DNA of 64,000 bases from Limnoperna fortunei (Eukaryota > Mollusca > Bivalvia > Mytilida > Modiolidae). Position numbers and translations under genes: made by a program. This document shows positions 41,641-53,338 of this stretch, in pieces. The stretch lies in assembly GCA_944474755.1 (NCBI GenBank), contig OX104115.1, positions 54,254,648-54,318,647 on the forward strand, read 5' to 3'. The notes beneath the pieces are model-generated. The model made no database searches, was not told the origin of the DNA, and was given only the letters and a program-made list of their open reading frames with translations. Numbering within the stretch: position 1 is the stretch's first letter; the number at the start of each line of letters is the position of its first letter.

Positions 41641-43085
41641 ATAAGTTCATTGGTTCTACCGAACAAATGAGAGGCTTTCCACTTATTGCAAGAACGACCA
41701 TGGCCTTGACTTTGGTTTTATGGAAATTGACTTTTCTTTTCAAAATAAACAAACGAAAGAAAAAACCATTCGGCTATCTTTCGAAATAAAAAAGGTACTA
41801 AAATAGGACGTTAATTGACATAAATGCCCTTGACCAGAAAGTTTTTGATATTTGCATACTTAATGCTTAAAAAACAAAGCATTGATTAAGATTAACCATT
41901 TTATTTACACGAAAAAGCAGAATTTCCGAAAAATATGTTTTGACCTTGACTTCTGTCAATATGACCTTGACCATGCTGAGGGTCAATAAAGGACAAACAG
42001 TGAAGATCCCATGTCAATATGTCGTATAATTATGAAGAAATGACTATTTATCATAAATACCAAAACTTATAAGATGACCTTGACCTTTGACATTGTTTCT
42101 ATTTTCAAGGTCAAGGGTCATACTGGTCTATAGTGAAGACCCAATGCCTCTACTATCAATAGTTGATAAGTAATTAATGAAAACCTAATTATCAGTGGTT
42201 GTAATGGGGATAACTCCTATAAGATGAAGTCGGATCCTTTCCCTCCAAATGTAAAATAGTTGCGCCTTGACGGGAGCAACATTTTATCCATTATAACTTG
42301 TTGCCTATCTTTTACCGTTTCAAAGGAATAGCGATGACAAGACAATGTCAAAATTTCAAACATGACCTTGACCTTTGACCTTGTGTCCATTTTCAAGGTC
42401 AAGGTCAATGATGACTAATGATATAAGGTTTCATATAAATATCTGTTATAGTAACTGAGATATAGTGATATAATACAATTCACAATACATTTTATTGGGT
42501 TAGGGGAGATAACTCTTATAAAAATGTCAAATAAAAAAAGTGACGATTCAAGATCTTAACATGATACACATTTTGGTAAAGGTTTCAGTTCTCTATCTTT
42601 TATAGTAAAGGAGGAGATCTGCACACAACACAATGTCAAAAATTAGAACTTGACCTTGACCTTTGACCTTGTGACCTTTTCAAGGTCAAGGTCAATGATG
42701 ACCAACTGTGAAATATCTAGTCTCTATCTCCTCTGGTTCATGAGTTACAATGGTACAAAATGTACTTCCAATAAATAAGGTGACATAACTCCTACAAGGA
42801 GTCGTCAAAATACTTTGCGCGATATGTAACAAATTGTCGCAATCAATAGCTGACCATTTTGCAACAACTTTCATTGCGAAATGTTTTATGGTTTCAAAGT
42901 TTATCTGCAAACAAGCTTTTTATGACAGGGGAAATAACTCCGTAAAGAAAAAGTGTTCGGTGTGACAGGGTTAACTGCGAATGCGTAATGTCTCATAGAT
43001 CCATAGTATAAAATGTCTTAACGACATGTCGCGAAACAAAATTTATAATGGGGTAACAAAACTTGGCGGAAAAAAATAAGAATAA
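41641..43085 (+). repeat. Diverged H1 module in unit 11
   Basis: Starts with the H1 hairpin (41,648), keeps the TGACCT boxes and ends GGCGGAAAAAAATAAG. It has many substitutions relative to all other H1 copies, for example AAGAACGACCATGGCC for TAAATGACCTTGAC near 41,690. It lies directly head-to-tail after a standard H1. Probably an older lineage of the module preserved near the array edge. Confidence 0.8.
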
Positions 43086-43197
43086 TAAGAAACAGACTAA
43101 TAACAGTAAGTCTTTCCACTCGGAAAGTGAAAAGCCTTAATAAGAAACAGACAAAATGCAATAAGTCTTTCCACTGGAAAGTGGAAAGCCTTAATAA
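43078..43197 (+). repeat. Two H5 cassettes, subtypes in reversed order (unit 11)
   Basis: The CTAATAACAG subtype precedes the CAAAATGCAATAAG subtype, the opposite of the standard unit order. The first stem is imperfect (CTTTCCACT against AGTGAAAAG); the second is perfect. Confidence 0.8.
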
Positions 43198-43345
43198 TTA
43201 AAGTTCCTTTCTTCCTTCGGAAGAAAAAATCATGTTTTCCACATCAAGCGACATTTTTCACACCGCAGCGTAAAAAAAAATGTTTTTTTCTATATAAAAG
43301 TACATTACTGCACAAAATATACGTGAAACTATGCAAAAATTACTC

Positions 43346-43417
43346 GTCACATCCTAGTATCGAACTCAGGATGTCAGTATTGCCAGCCCAGCGCTCTATC
43401 CACTGCGCCACGGAAGC
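43346..43417 (-). tRNA. tRNA-like sequence (unit 11)
   Basis: One change from the reference copy: GCCAGCCCAG on plus for GCCAGCTCAG, in the anticodon stem. A and B boxes are kept. The flanks just outside differ more (TACTCGTCAC on plus), and the A run downstream is still AAAAA. Confidence 0.45.
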
Positions 43418-44639
43418 TTGTTGATGACATATCAAATTTTGACGTATATATATCTACTATGTGTTTTCTACATTTAAAATACAAAGACATTTTATATTGT
43501 TTTCATGTATTTACCAATGAAATAAATAAGAAAGAGAGAAAATTCTATGATTTTTATTTATGAAATACATTTAGAACGCTTTGATCTGAGTGGTCAGCGT
43601 CTGATGTCACGTGACCAGGCGATATATATTATCGTGGACTTTAATCAGTTCACTTGGGGGGCTGACGCTGGACAGATAACATGGATATATTACATATGAT
43701 CGCGATATACATATAAGTATCATCAAAATTACGTTTCGCGACGTCAACAGTGATGCTATTTTGACAGTTTAATTCAAAGGAATGTTACTTTCAATTCATT
43801 GTAATAGGGAAACCGTTTCTTTGTTCGGTAAAATACTGCAGTCGTGCTTACCGGACGACACTCGATGTCATTTCAAAATAAATGCTCAAGTAGAAAACAT
43901 GTTTGTTTCAGCTAGAACAACTCATGAAGACATAATTCAGATGTATATTTTAAGGATTTATCAATGCACAAACATTCAACCGCTGAAATCCTGGGGGGGT
44001 ACCGATGGGGCCTCGACATTTGATTTTTTTCTGCCGATTTCCGATTTTGTTGACATTTATGCACATCCGAGATACTTGGTTGGGGTAAAATCGACATTCT
44101 AAATCGATTGGCGCCATTTTCGAAAGGCTAGGATTTATGGTTTTTCTGAAAATCGCGATTTTTGCATAAAAAACCTATCTTCAACTTTCATGACCTGGAA
44201 ATTTTTTTATCGTTCGTCAGAATGATTTCTACTGTAGCGACAATTCAAGGACATCGATCCCCGAACTATTTGGCGTCCATTTTGTTTCATCATTCTCTGT
44301 GGTCTAGGATGAAATCTGCACACTACATTCTTATGGGGTCCCTTAGAAACACCCCCCCTTTATTTTTGCAAGCTGGCAGAATGCCCTCAAATTCCCCATG
44401 TTTGTGCCCATGCCTGGCATCAAATTTTATTGCGACATGTAGCAAGCTAAAAAAACAAAGCGAATCCAAAGGTACAAAAATTCACATGTCGCTGTACTGA
44501 AACCCAGGAGACCTTGACCTTTGACCTTGTGACCTTGGGCAAGGTCAAGGTGAAAGTTGACATATTACCTATTACAAGTTATTGCCTATCTTTTACCGTT
44601 TCAAGGGAATAGCGATGGCGAGACAATGTCAAAATTTCA

Positions 44640-44660
44640 AACGTGACCTTAATATGATAC
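44640..44660. other. Crossover junction inside unit 11
   Basis: Left of the junction the sequence is M-type (CAATGTCAAAATTTCAAACG). Right of it the sequence is H1-type (AATATGATACACATTTTGG, then ATTTATTTCTGTG and GGAGGAGAATCGC). The shared bases at the switch are GACCTT, which occur in both parents at the right place. This shortens the unit and reads as unequal exchange at a TGACCT box. Confidence 0.75.
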
Positions 44661-46790
44661 ACATTTTGGTAAAAGATTTATTTCTGTGTCTTTTATGGTT
44701 CAGGAGGAGAATCGCACACACCACAGTGTCAAAATTTAGAATGTGACCTTGACCTTTGACCTTGTGACCTTTTTCAAGGTCAAGGTCAATGATGACCAAC
44801 TGTGAAATATCTAGTCTTTGTCATCTCTGGTTCATGAGTTACAATGGTACAAAATGTACTTCCAATAAATAAGATGAAATAACTCCTACTAGGAGTCATC
44901 AAAATACTTTGCGCAATATGTAATAAATTGTCGCGATCAATAGCTGAGCATTTTGCAACAACTCACATTGCGAAATCTTTTACGGTTTCAAAGTTTATCT
45001 GCACGCAAGATTTTTATGACAGGGGAAATAACTCCGTAAAGAAAAAGTGTTCGGTGTGACAGGGTTAACTGCGAATGCATAATGTCTCATACATCCATAG
45101 TACAAAATGTCTTTACGACATGTCGCGAAACAAAATTTATAATGGGATAACAAAACTTGGCGGAAGAATAATAAGAATAAATATAAGTTCATTGGTTCTA
45201 CCGAACAAATGAGAGGCTTTCCACTTATTGCATAAATGACATTGACATTGACTTTGGCTATATGGAAATTGAATCTTCTTTTCAAAATAAACAAAAGAAA
45301 GAAAAACCATTCGTATATCTTTTGAAATAAAAAAGGTAAAAAAATAGGACGTTAATTGTGATAAATGACCTTGACTACCAAGTGTTTGATATTTGCATAT
45401 TCAATGCTTTAAAAACCAATCATTTACTTGTATTTACCATTTTATATACACGAAAAAGCAGAATTTCCAAAAAATATTATTTGACCTTGACTGCTGTCAA
45501 TATGACCTTGACCATGCTGAGGGTCAATAAAGGACCAACAGTGAAGATCCTTTGTCAATATGTCTTATAATTATGAAGAAATGCGTATTTATCATAAATA
45601 CCCAAATTTATAAGATGACCTTGACCTTTTACCTTGTTTCTATTTTCAAGGTCAGGGGTCATAATGGTGTTTGGCGAAGTCCCCATGCCTCTACTATCAA
45701 TAGTTAATAAGTTATCAATGAAAAAGTAAATATCAATGGTTGTAATGGGAGATAACTCCTATAAGATGAAGTCAAATCCTTTTCCTTTAAATAGAAAAAA
45801 GTTGCGCATTTATGAGGCCGACATTTTATCCGTTATAAGTTATAAGCTATCTTTTACCGTTTCAAAGAAATAGCGATGACAAGATAATGTCAAAATTTCA
45901 AACGTGACCTTGACCTTTGACCTTGTGTCCATTTTCAAGGTCAATGATGACTAATGATATAAGGTTTCATATAAATATCTGTCATAGTAACTGAGATAAC
46001 GCTATATACACTATATTTAATTGACCCAGGGGAGATAACTCTTTCAAAAGTCAAATCATTTATAGTGACCTTTCAAGACCTTAATATGATACACATTTTG
46101 GTAAAAGATTTATTTCTGTATCTCTTATGGTTCAGGAGGAGAATCGCACACACCACAGTGTCAAAATTTAGAATGTGACCTTGACCTTTGACCTTGTGAC
46201 CTTTTTCAAGGTCAAGGTCAATGATGACCAACTGTGAAATATCTAGTCACTGTCATCTCTGGTTCATGAGTTACTATGGTACAAAATGTACTTCCAATAA
46301 ATAAGGGGAAATAACTCCTACAAGGAGTCGTCAAAATACTTTGCGCGATATGTAACAAATTGTCGCGATCAATAGCTGAGCATTTTGCAACAACTTTCAT
46401 TGTGAAATCTTTTACGGTTTAAAAGTTTATTTGCACACAAGATTTTTATGACAGGGGAAATAACTCCGTAAAGAAAAAGTGTTCGGTGTGACAGGGTTAA
46501 CTGCGAATGCGTAATGTCTCATACATTCATAGTACAAAATGTCTTTACGACATGTCGGAAACAAAATTTATAATGGGATAACAAAACTTGGCGGAAGAAT
46601 AATAAGAATAAATATAGGTTCATTTGTGACTTCGCCACAAATAATCATGGCTTACCACTTCCATCGACATTTTTTACACCGCGGCGTAAAAAAAATTCAG
46701 TTTTTTTTTGTTTTTTCTATATAAAAAACCATAACTGCATTGCATAAAATATACGTGAAACGTAGCAGAAAACCATGCAAAAATCATATG

Positions 46791-46860
46791 TCACATCCTA
46801 GGCTCGAACCGACGATGTCAGTCTTGCCAGCCCTCGTTGATACCACTGGACCACGGAAGA
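46791..46860 (-). tRNA. Diverged tRNA-like sequence in M' block
   Basis: At the position homologous to the other tRNA-like copies, but with many substitutions. Read on the minus strand it starts TCTTCCGTGGTCCAGTGG. It keeps the CTGGCAA loop and carries a better B box (GGTTCGAGCCT). The A box TGGTCCAGTGG also fits. About 70 nt. It shows that an ancestral tRNA-like segment predates the split of M and M'. Confidence 0.5.
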
Positions 46861-47085
46861 CGATATGCAGAAAGTCAAATTTTGACGTATATATACCTTC
46901 AATGTGTTTTCTACATTTAAAATACAAAGACATTTTGTAATGTTTTCGTGTATTTACCAATGAAATAAATAAGAAAGACAGAAAATTCTTTGATTTTTAT
47001 TTATAAAATACAAATAAAACGCATTGATTTGACTGGTGGAAACGACTAAAGTCACGTGACAATTTTATATATTATCACGAAGTTG

Positions 47086-47113
47086 TTTTTTTTTTTTTTT
47101 TTTTTTTTTTTTT
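47086..47113. repeat. T28 homopolymer in M' block
   Basis: Twenty-eight consecutive T followed by GTTGAAAAG. M copies have about 130 bp of unrelated sequence here. It could be the reverse-strand poly-A of an old retroposed insertion or simple slippage. Confidence 0.85.
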
Positions 47114-48751
47114 GTTGAAAAGATGACTTTTCAGGAGGTCAACAGTGATGCTATTTTGACAGTTTAATTCAAAGGAATGTTACTTTCAATTCATTGTAAT
47201 AGCGAAACCGTTTCTTTGTTCGGTAAAATACAGCAGTCGTGCATACCGGACGACACTCGATGGCATTTCAAAATAAATGCTCAAGTGGAAAAAATGTTTG
47301 TTTCAGCTAGAACAACTCATGAAGACATAATTCAGATGTATATTTTAAGGATTTATCAATGCACAAACATTCAACCGCTGAAATTTAGGGGGTACCGATG
47401 GGGCCTCGACATTTGATTTTTTCTGCCGATTTTCGATTTTGTTGACATTTATGCACATCCGAGATACTTGGTTGGTGTAAAATCGACATTCTAAATCGAT
47501 TGGCGCCATTTTCGAAAGGCTAGGATTTATGGTTTTTCTGAAAATCGCGATTTTTGCATGAAAAACCTATCTTCAACTTTCATGACCTGGAAATTTTTTT
47601 ATCGTTCGTCAGAATGATTTCTACTGTAGCGACAAGTCAAGGACATCGATCCCCGAACTATTTGGCGTCCATTTTGTTTCACCATTCTCTGTGGTCTAGG
47701 ATGAAATCTGCACACTACATTCTTATGGGGTCCCTTAGAAACACCCCCCCCTTTTATTTTTGCAAGCTGGCGGAATACCCTCAAATTCCCCATGTTTTTG
47801 CCCATGCCTGGCACCAAATTTTATTGCGACATGTAGCAAGCTAAAAAAACAAAGCGAATCCAAAGGTACAAAAATTCACATGTCGCTGTACTGAAACACA
47901 GGTGACCTTGACCTTTGACCTTGTGACCTTGGGCAAGGTCAAGGTGAAAGTTGACATTTTACCTATTACAAGTTATTGCCTATCTTTTACCGTTTCAAGG
48001 GAATAGCGATGGCGAGACAATGTCAAAATTGAGAACGTGACCTTGACCTTTGACCTTGTGTCCATTTTCAAGGTCAAGGTCAATGATGACCAATGATATA
48101 AGGTTTCATGTATATATCTGTTATAGTTACCGAGATATAGTGATCTAATGTAACTCACAATGCATATTATTGGTCTAAGGGGAGACAACTCTTATAAAAT
48201 GTCAAATAAAAAAAGTGACGATTCAAGATCTTAATATGATACACATTTTGGTAAAGGTTTCAGTTCTCTATCTATTATAGTAAAGGAGGAGATCTGCACA
48301 CAACAAAGGGTCAAAAATTAGAACATGACCTTGACCTTTGACCTTGTGACCTTTTTCAAGGTCAAGGTCAATGATGACCAACTGTGAAATATCTAGTCTT
48401 TATCACCTCTGGTTCATGAGTTACTCTGGTCAAAAATTTACTTGCAATAAATAAGGGGAAATAACTCCTATAAGAAGGTGAAAAATTCTTTAATGCAATA
48501 TGTTATAAAGTGTCGCAATCCTTCGCTGAACATTTTGGAACAACTTTTATTGCGATATCTTTTACAGTTTCAAAGCTAACCTGCACACAAGCTTTTTTTT
48601 TGACAGGGGAAATAACTCCGTAAAGAAAAAGTGTTCGGTGTAGCAGGGTCAACTGCGAAAGCATAATGTCTCATACACCCATAGTACAAAAGGTCTTTTC
48701 GACATGTCGCGAAACAAAATTTATAATGGGAAAAGAAAAGTTGGCGGAAAA

Positions 48752-48957
48752 AAATAAGAATAATAATAATAATAAGAAACAGAAGAATAATAGAAAGGCT
48801 TCCCACTCGGAAGTGGAAAGCCTTAATAATAATAATAATAAGAAACAGACAAAATGCAATAAGTCTTTCCACTGGAAAGTGGAAAGCCTTAATAATAATA
48901 ATAAGAAACAGACAAAATGCAATAAGTCTTTCCACTGGAAAGTGGAAAGCCTTAAAT
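48752..48957 (+). repeat. Three H5 cassettes separated by AAT repeats (unit 12)
   Basis: Cassette 1 has the long arm AAGGCTTCCCACT (48,795-48,807) with AGTGGAAAGCCTT (48,812-48,824) and one mismatch. Cassettes 2 and 3 are the CAAAATGCAATAAG subtype and are identical to each other apart from AAT count. (AAT)n separates each pair, so the cassette plus microsatellite is the duplicating unit. Confidence 0.85.
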
Positions 48958-50384
48958 ATAAGTTCATTGGTTCTACCGAACAAATGAGAGGCTTTCCACT
49001 TATTGCATAAATGACCTTGACATTGACTTTGGCTATATGGAAATTGAATCTTCTTTTCAAAATAAACAAAAGAAAGAAAAACCATTCGTATATCTTTTGA
49101 AATAAAAAAAGGTAAAAAAATAGGACGTTAATTGAGATAAATAAGTGTTTGATTTTTGCATATTCAATGCTTTAAAAACAAATCATTTATTTGTATTTAC
49201 CATTTAATATACACGAAAAAGCAGAATTTCCAAAAAATATTATTTGACGTTGACTGCTGTCAATATGACCTTGACCATGCTGAGGGTCAATAAAGGACCA
49301 ACAGTGAAGATCCTTAGTCAATATGTCTTATAATTATGAAGAAATGCCTATTTATCATAAATACCCAAATTTATAAGATGACCTTGACCTTTTACCTTGT
49401 TTCTATTTTCAAGGTCAAGGGTCATAATGGTCTTTGGTGAAGTCCCCATGCCTCTACTATCAATAGTTAATAAGTTATCAATGAAAAAGTAAATATCTAT
49501 GGTTGTAATGGGAGATAACTCCTATAAGATGAAGTCAAATCCTTTTCCTTTAAATAGAAAAAAGTTGCGCATTTATGAGGCCGACATTTTATCCGTTATA
49601 AGTTATAAGCTATCTTTTACCGTTTCAAAGAAATAGCGATGACAAGATAATGTCAAAATTTCAGACGTGACCTTGACCTTTGACCTTGTGTCCATTTTCA
49701 AGGTCAAGGTCAATGATGACTAATGATATAAGGTTTCATATAAATATCTGTCATAGTTACTGAGGTAACGCTATATACACTATATTTAATTGATCCAGGG
49801 GAGATAACTCTTTCAAAAGTCAAATCATTTATAATGACCTTTCAAGACCTTAATATGATACACATTTTGGTAAAAGATTTATTTCTGTATCTCTTATGGT
49901 TCAGGAGGAGAATCGCACACACCACAGTGTCAAAATTTAGAATGTGACCTTGACCTTTGACCTTGTGACCTTTTTCAAGGTCAAGGTCAATGATGACCAA
50001 CTGTGAAATATCTAGTCTCTGTCACCTCTGGTTCATGAGTTACTATGGTACAAAATGTACTTCCAATAAATAAGGGGAAATAACTCCTACAAAGAGTCGT
50101 CAAAATACTTTGTGCGATATGTAACAAATTGTCGCAATCAATAGCTGACCATTTTGCAACAATTTTTATTGCGAAATCTTTTACGGTTTCAAAGTTTATC
50201 TGCACACAAGCTTTTTATGACAGAGGAAATAACTCCGTAAAGAAAAAGTGTTCGGTGTGACAGGGTTAACTGCGAATGCGTAATGTCTCATACATCCATA
50301 GTACAAAATGTCTTTACGACATGTCGCGAAACAAAATTTATAATGGGATAACAAAACTTGGCGGAAGAATAATAAGAATAAATA

Positions 50385-51845
50385 TAGGTTCAATCGTTCT
50401 AAAGAACGATTAATAGGCTTTCCACTTCAAAAGAAGACCTTAAATAAATGGCCTTGAAACCAAAAAGCTAAGAAACATACGTAATTTGTCTATAGCAATT
50501 AATAAGAACAAAAATTATTAAAAAACTATTTAGATATCTTTAAAAATAAGAAAGGTCATTAAATAGGACGTAAGAAAACTTGAATGACCTTGACAACTGA
50601 TCTTTTAATCTACGTAAATATTACTTATAGGCAATAGCATTAAAAGAATAAGCCATTCAAAATACATAGTACCATGAAAAACATTTATAAAGGACTTTGA
50701 CCTTGACTTTTACAGCATGACCTTGACCATGCTGAAGGTCAACAGTGATCAACATTGAAGATTTTATGCCAATATCTCTTAAAGTCATTAAGATATGACT
50801 ACTTATAATATATACAAAAAATTAGAAAATGACCTTGACCTTTGACCTTGTATTTGTTTTCAAGGTCAAGGGTCCTAATGATCCATAGTGAAGACCCCAT
50901 GCCTCTACTATCAATAGTTGATAAGTAATTAATGAAAAACTAATTATCAATGGTTGTAAAGGGGGATAACTCCTATAAGATGAAGCCGGATCCTTTCCCT
51001 TTAAATAGAAAAAAGTTGCGCCTTTATGAGACCAACATTTTATCCATATAACTTATAGCCTATCTTTTACCGTTTCAAAGTAATAGCGATGACAAGACAA
51101 TGCCTAAATTTCAAACGTGACCTTGACCTTTGACCTTGTGTCTATTTTCAAGGTCAAGGTCAATGATGACCAATGATATAAGGTTTCATATATATATCTG
51201 TTATAGTTACTGAGATATAGTGATATAATGCAATTCACAATATATTTTATTGGTCTAAGGGAGATAACTCTTATAAAAATTTCAAATAAAAAAAGTGACG
51301 ATTCAAGATCTCAATATGATACACATTTTGGTAAAGGTTTCAGATCTCTAACTATTATAGTAAAGGAGGAGATCTGCTCACAACCAAGTGTCAAAAATTA
51401 GAACATGACCTTGACCTTTGACCTTGTGACCTTTTTCAAGGTCAAGGTCAATGATGACCAACTGTGAAATATCTAGTCTATATCACCTCTGGTTCATGAG
51501 TTACAATGGTACAAATTGTACTTCCAATAAATAAGGGGAAATAACTCCTATAAGAAGGTGAAAAATTCTTTAATGTGATATGTTATAAAGTGTCGCAATC
51601 CTTAGCTGAACATTTTGGAACAACTTTCATTGCGAAATCTTTTACGGTTTCATAGTTTATCTGCACACAAGCTTTTTATGACAGGGGAAATAACTCCGTA
51701 AAAAAAAAGTGTTCGGTGTCACAGGGTTAACTGCGAAAGCGTAATGTCTCATACATCCATAGTACAAAATGTCTTTACGACATGTCGCGAAACAAAATTT
51801 ATAATGGGATAACAAAACTTGGCGGAAAAAAAAAAAAGAATAATA
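50385..51845 (+). repeat. H2 module in unit 13
   Basis: Hairpin AATCGTTCT/AGAACGATT at 50,392-50,400 and 50,403-50,411, joined to the preceding H1 end (GGCGGAAGAATAATAAG) without an H5 cassette. Full-length form of H2, with AAATGGCCTTG for AAATGACCTTG near the start. The terminal domain is cut to GGCGG plus an A run before the next cassette. Confidence 0.83.
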
Positions 51846-51898
51846 AGAAACAGACTAATAACAGTAAGTCTTTCCACTGGAAAGTGGAAAGCCTTAAA
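51834..51898 (+). repeat. Single H5 cassette after an A run (unit 13)
   Basis: GGCGG is followed by a long A run rather than AATAATAAG, then GAATAATAAG and one perfect CTTTCCACT/AGTGGAAAG cassette that ends in the H1 start at 51,907. Confidence 0.82.
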
Positions 51899-53338
51899 TA
51901 TAAGTTCATTGGTTCTACCGAACAAATGAGAGGCTTTCCACTTATTGCATAAATGACCTTGACATTGACTTTGGCTATATGGAAATTGAATCTTCTTTTC
52001 AAAATAAACAAAAGAAAGAAAAACCATTCGTATATCTTTTGAAATAAAAAAGGTAAAAAAATAGGACGTTAATTGAGATAAATGACCTTGACTATCAAGT
52101 GTTTGATTTTTGCATATTCAATGCTTTAAAAACAAATCATTTATTTGTATTTACCATTTTATATACACGAAAAAGCAGAATTTCCAAAAAATATTATTTG
52201 ACCTTGACTGCTGTCAATATGACCTTGACCATGCTGAGGGTCAATAAAGGACCAACAGTGAAGATCCTTAGTCAATATGTCTTATAATTATGAAGAAATG
52301 CCTATTTATCATAAATACCCAAATTTATAAGATGACCTTGACCTTTTACCTTGTTTCTATTTTCAAGGTCAAGGGTCATAATGGTGTTTGGTGAAGTCCC
52401 CATGCCTCTACTATCAATAGTTAATAAGTTATCAATGAAAAAGTAAATATCAATTGTTGTAATGGGAGATAACTCCAATAAGATGAAGTCAAATCCTTTT
52501 CCTTCAAATAGAAAAAAGTTGCGCATTTATGAGGCCGACATTTTATCCGTTATAAGTTATAAGCTATCTTTTACCGTTTCAAAGAAATAGCGATGACAAG
52601 ATAATGTCAAAATTTCAAACGTGACCTTGACCTTTGACCTTGTGTCCATTTTCAAGGTCAAGGTCAATGATGACTAATGATATAAGGTTTCATATAAATA
52701 TCTGTCATAGTTACTGAGATAACGCTATATACACTATATTTAATTGATCCAGGGGAGATAACTCTTTCAAAAGTCAAATCATTTATAGTGACCTTTCAAG
52801 ACCTTAATATGATACACATTTTGGTAAAAGATTTATTTCTGTATCTCTTATGGTTCAGGAGGAGAATCGTACACACCACAGTGTCAAAATTTAGAATGTG
52901 ACCTTGACCTTTGACCTTGTGACCTTTTTCAAGGTCAAGGTCAATGATGACCAACTGTGAAATATCTAGTCTCTGTCACCTCTGGTTCATGAGTTACTAT
53001 GGTACAAAATGTACTTCCAATAAATAAGGGGAAATAACTCCTACAAAGAGTCGTCAAAATACTTTGTGCGATATGTAACAAATTGTCGCAATCAATAGCT
53101 GACCATTTTGCAACAATTTTTATTGCGAAATCTTTTACGGTTTCAAAGTTTATCTGCACACAAGCTTTTTATGACAGAGGAAATAACTCCGTAAAGAAAA
53201 AGTGTTCGGTGTGACAGGGTTAACTGCGAATGCGTAATGTCTCATACATCCATAGTACAAAATGTCTTTACGACATGTCGCGAAACAAAATTTATAATGG
53301 GATAACAAAACTTGGCGGAAGAATAATAAGAATAAATA

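Larger units (their letters stand above)
40748..45725 (+). repeat. Satellite unit 11, recombinant (4,978 bp)
   Basis: H1 remainder to 41,637, then a second diverged H1 module (hairpin 41,648; 41,641-43,085) joined directly without an H5 cassette. Two H5 cassettes and an M-specific block (43,198-44,508) follow. The terminal part after M is a chimera that switches from M-type to H1-type sequence at about 44,646-44,651. The next H1 hairpin is at 45,190. Poly-C tract of 7. Confidence 0.85.
46619..47902 (+). repeat. M' block, mosaic of diverged and recent M sequence
   Basis: Starts with a different hairpin (ATTTGTG 46,622-46,628; CACAAAT 46,636-46,642; loop ACTTCGC) followed by AATCATGGCTTACCACTT. 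From there to about 47,135 it aligns to M only in islands: ACATTTTTTACACCGC, the tRNA-like sequence, the AATTTTGACGTATATATACC region and GTCACGTGAC. From GTCAACAGTGATGC onward it is nearly identical to M. A run of 28 T (47,086-47,113) sits just before the switch. Confidence 0.8.
45726..49488 (+). repeat. Satellite unit 12 with diverged M' block (3,763 bp)
   Basis: H1 remainder to about 46,610, with no H5 cassette at its end. The M' block starts with a different hairpin and runs to 47,902, an H1-like terminal part to about 48,760, three H5 cassettes to 48,957, and an H1 hairpin at 48,966. Total length is close to 3,767 bp by coincidence of a shorter M' and extra cassettes. Poly-C tract of 8. 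Confidence 0.85.
49489..52442 (+). repeat. Satellite unit 13, H1-H2-H5 arrangement (2,954 bp)
   Basis: No M block. An H1 remainder (49,489-50,385) is joined directly to an H2 module (hairpin 50,392-50,411), then one H5 cassette (51,834-51,898) and an H1 start (hairpin 51,907). Unit 14 is the same length and nearly the same sequence, so this is a duplication of a two-module arrangement. Confidence 0.88.
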
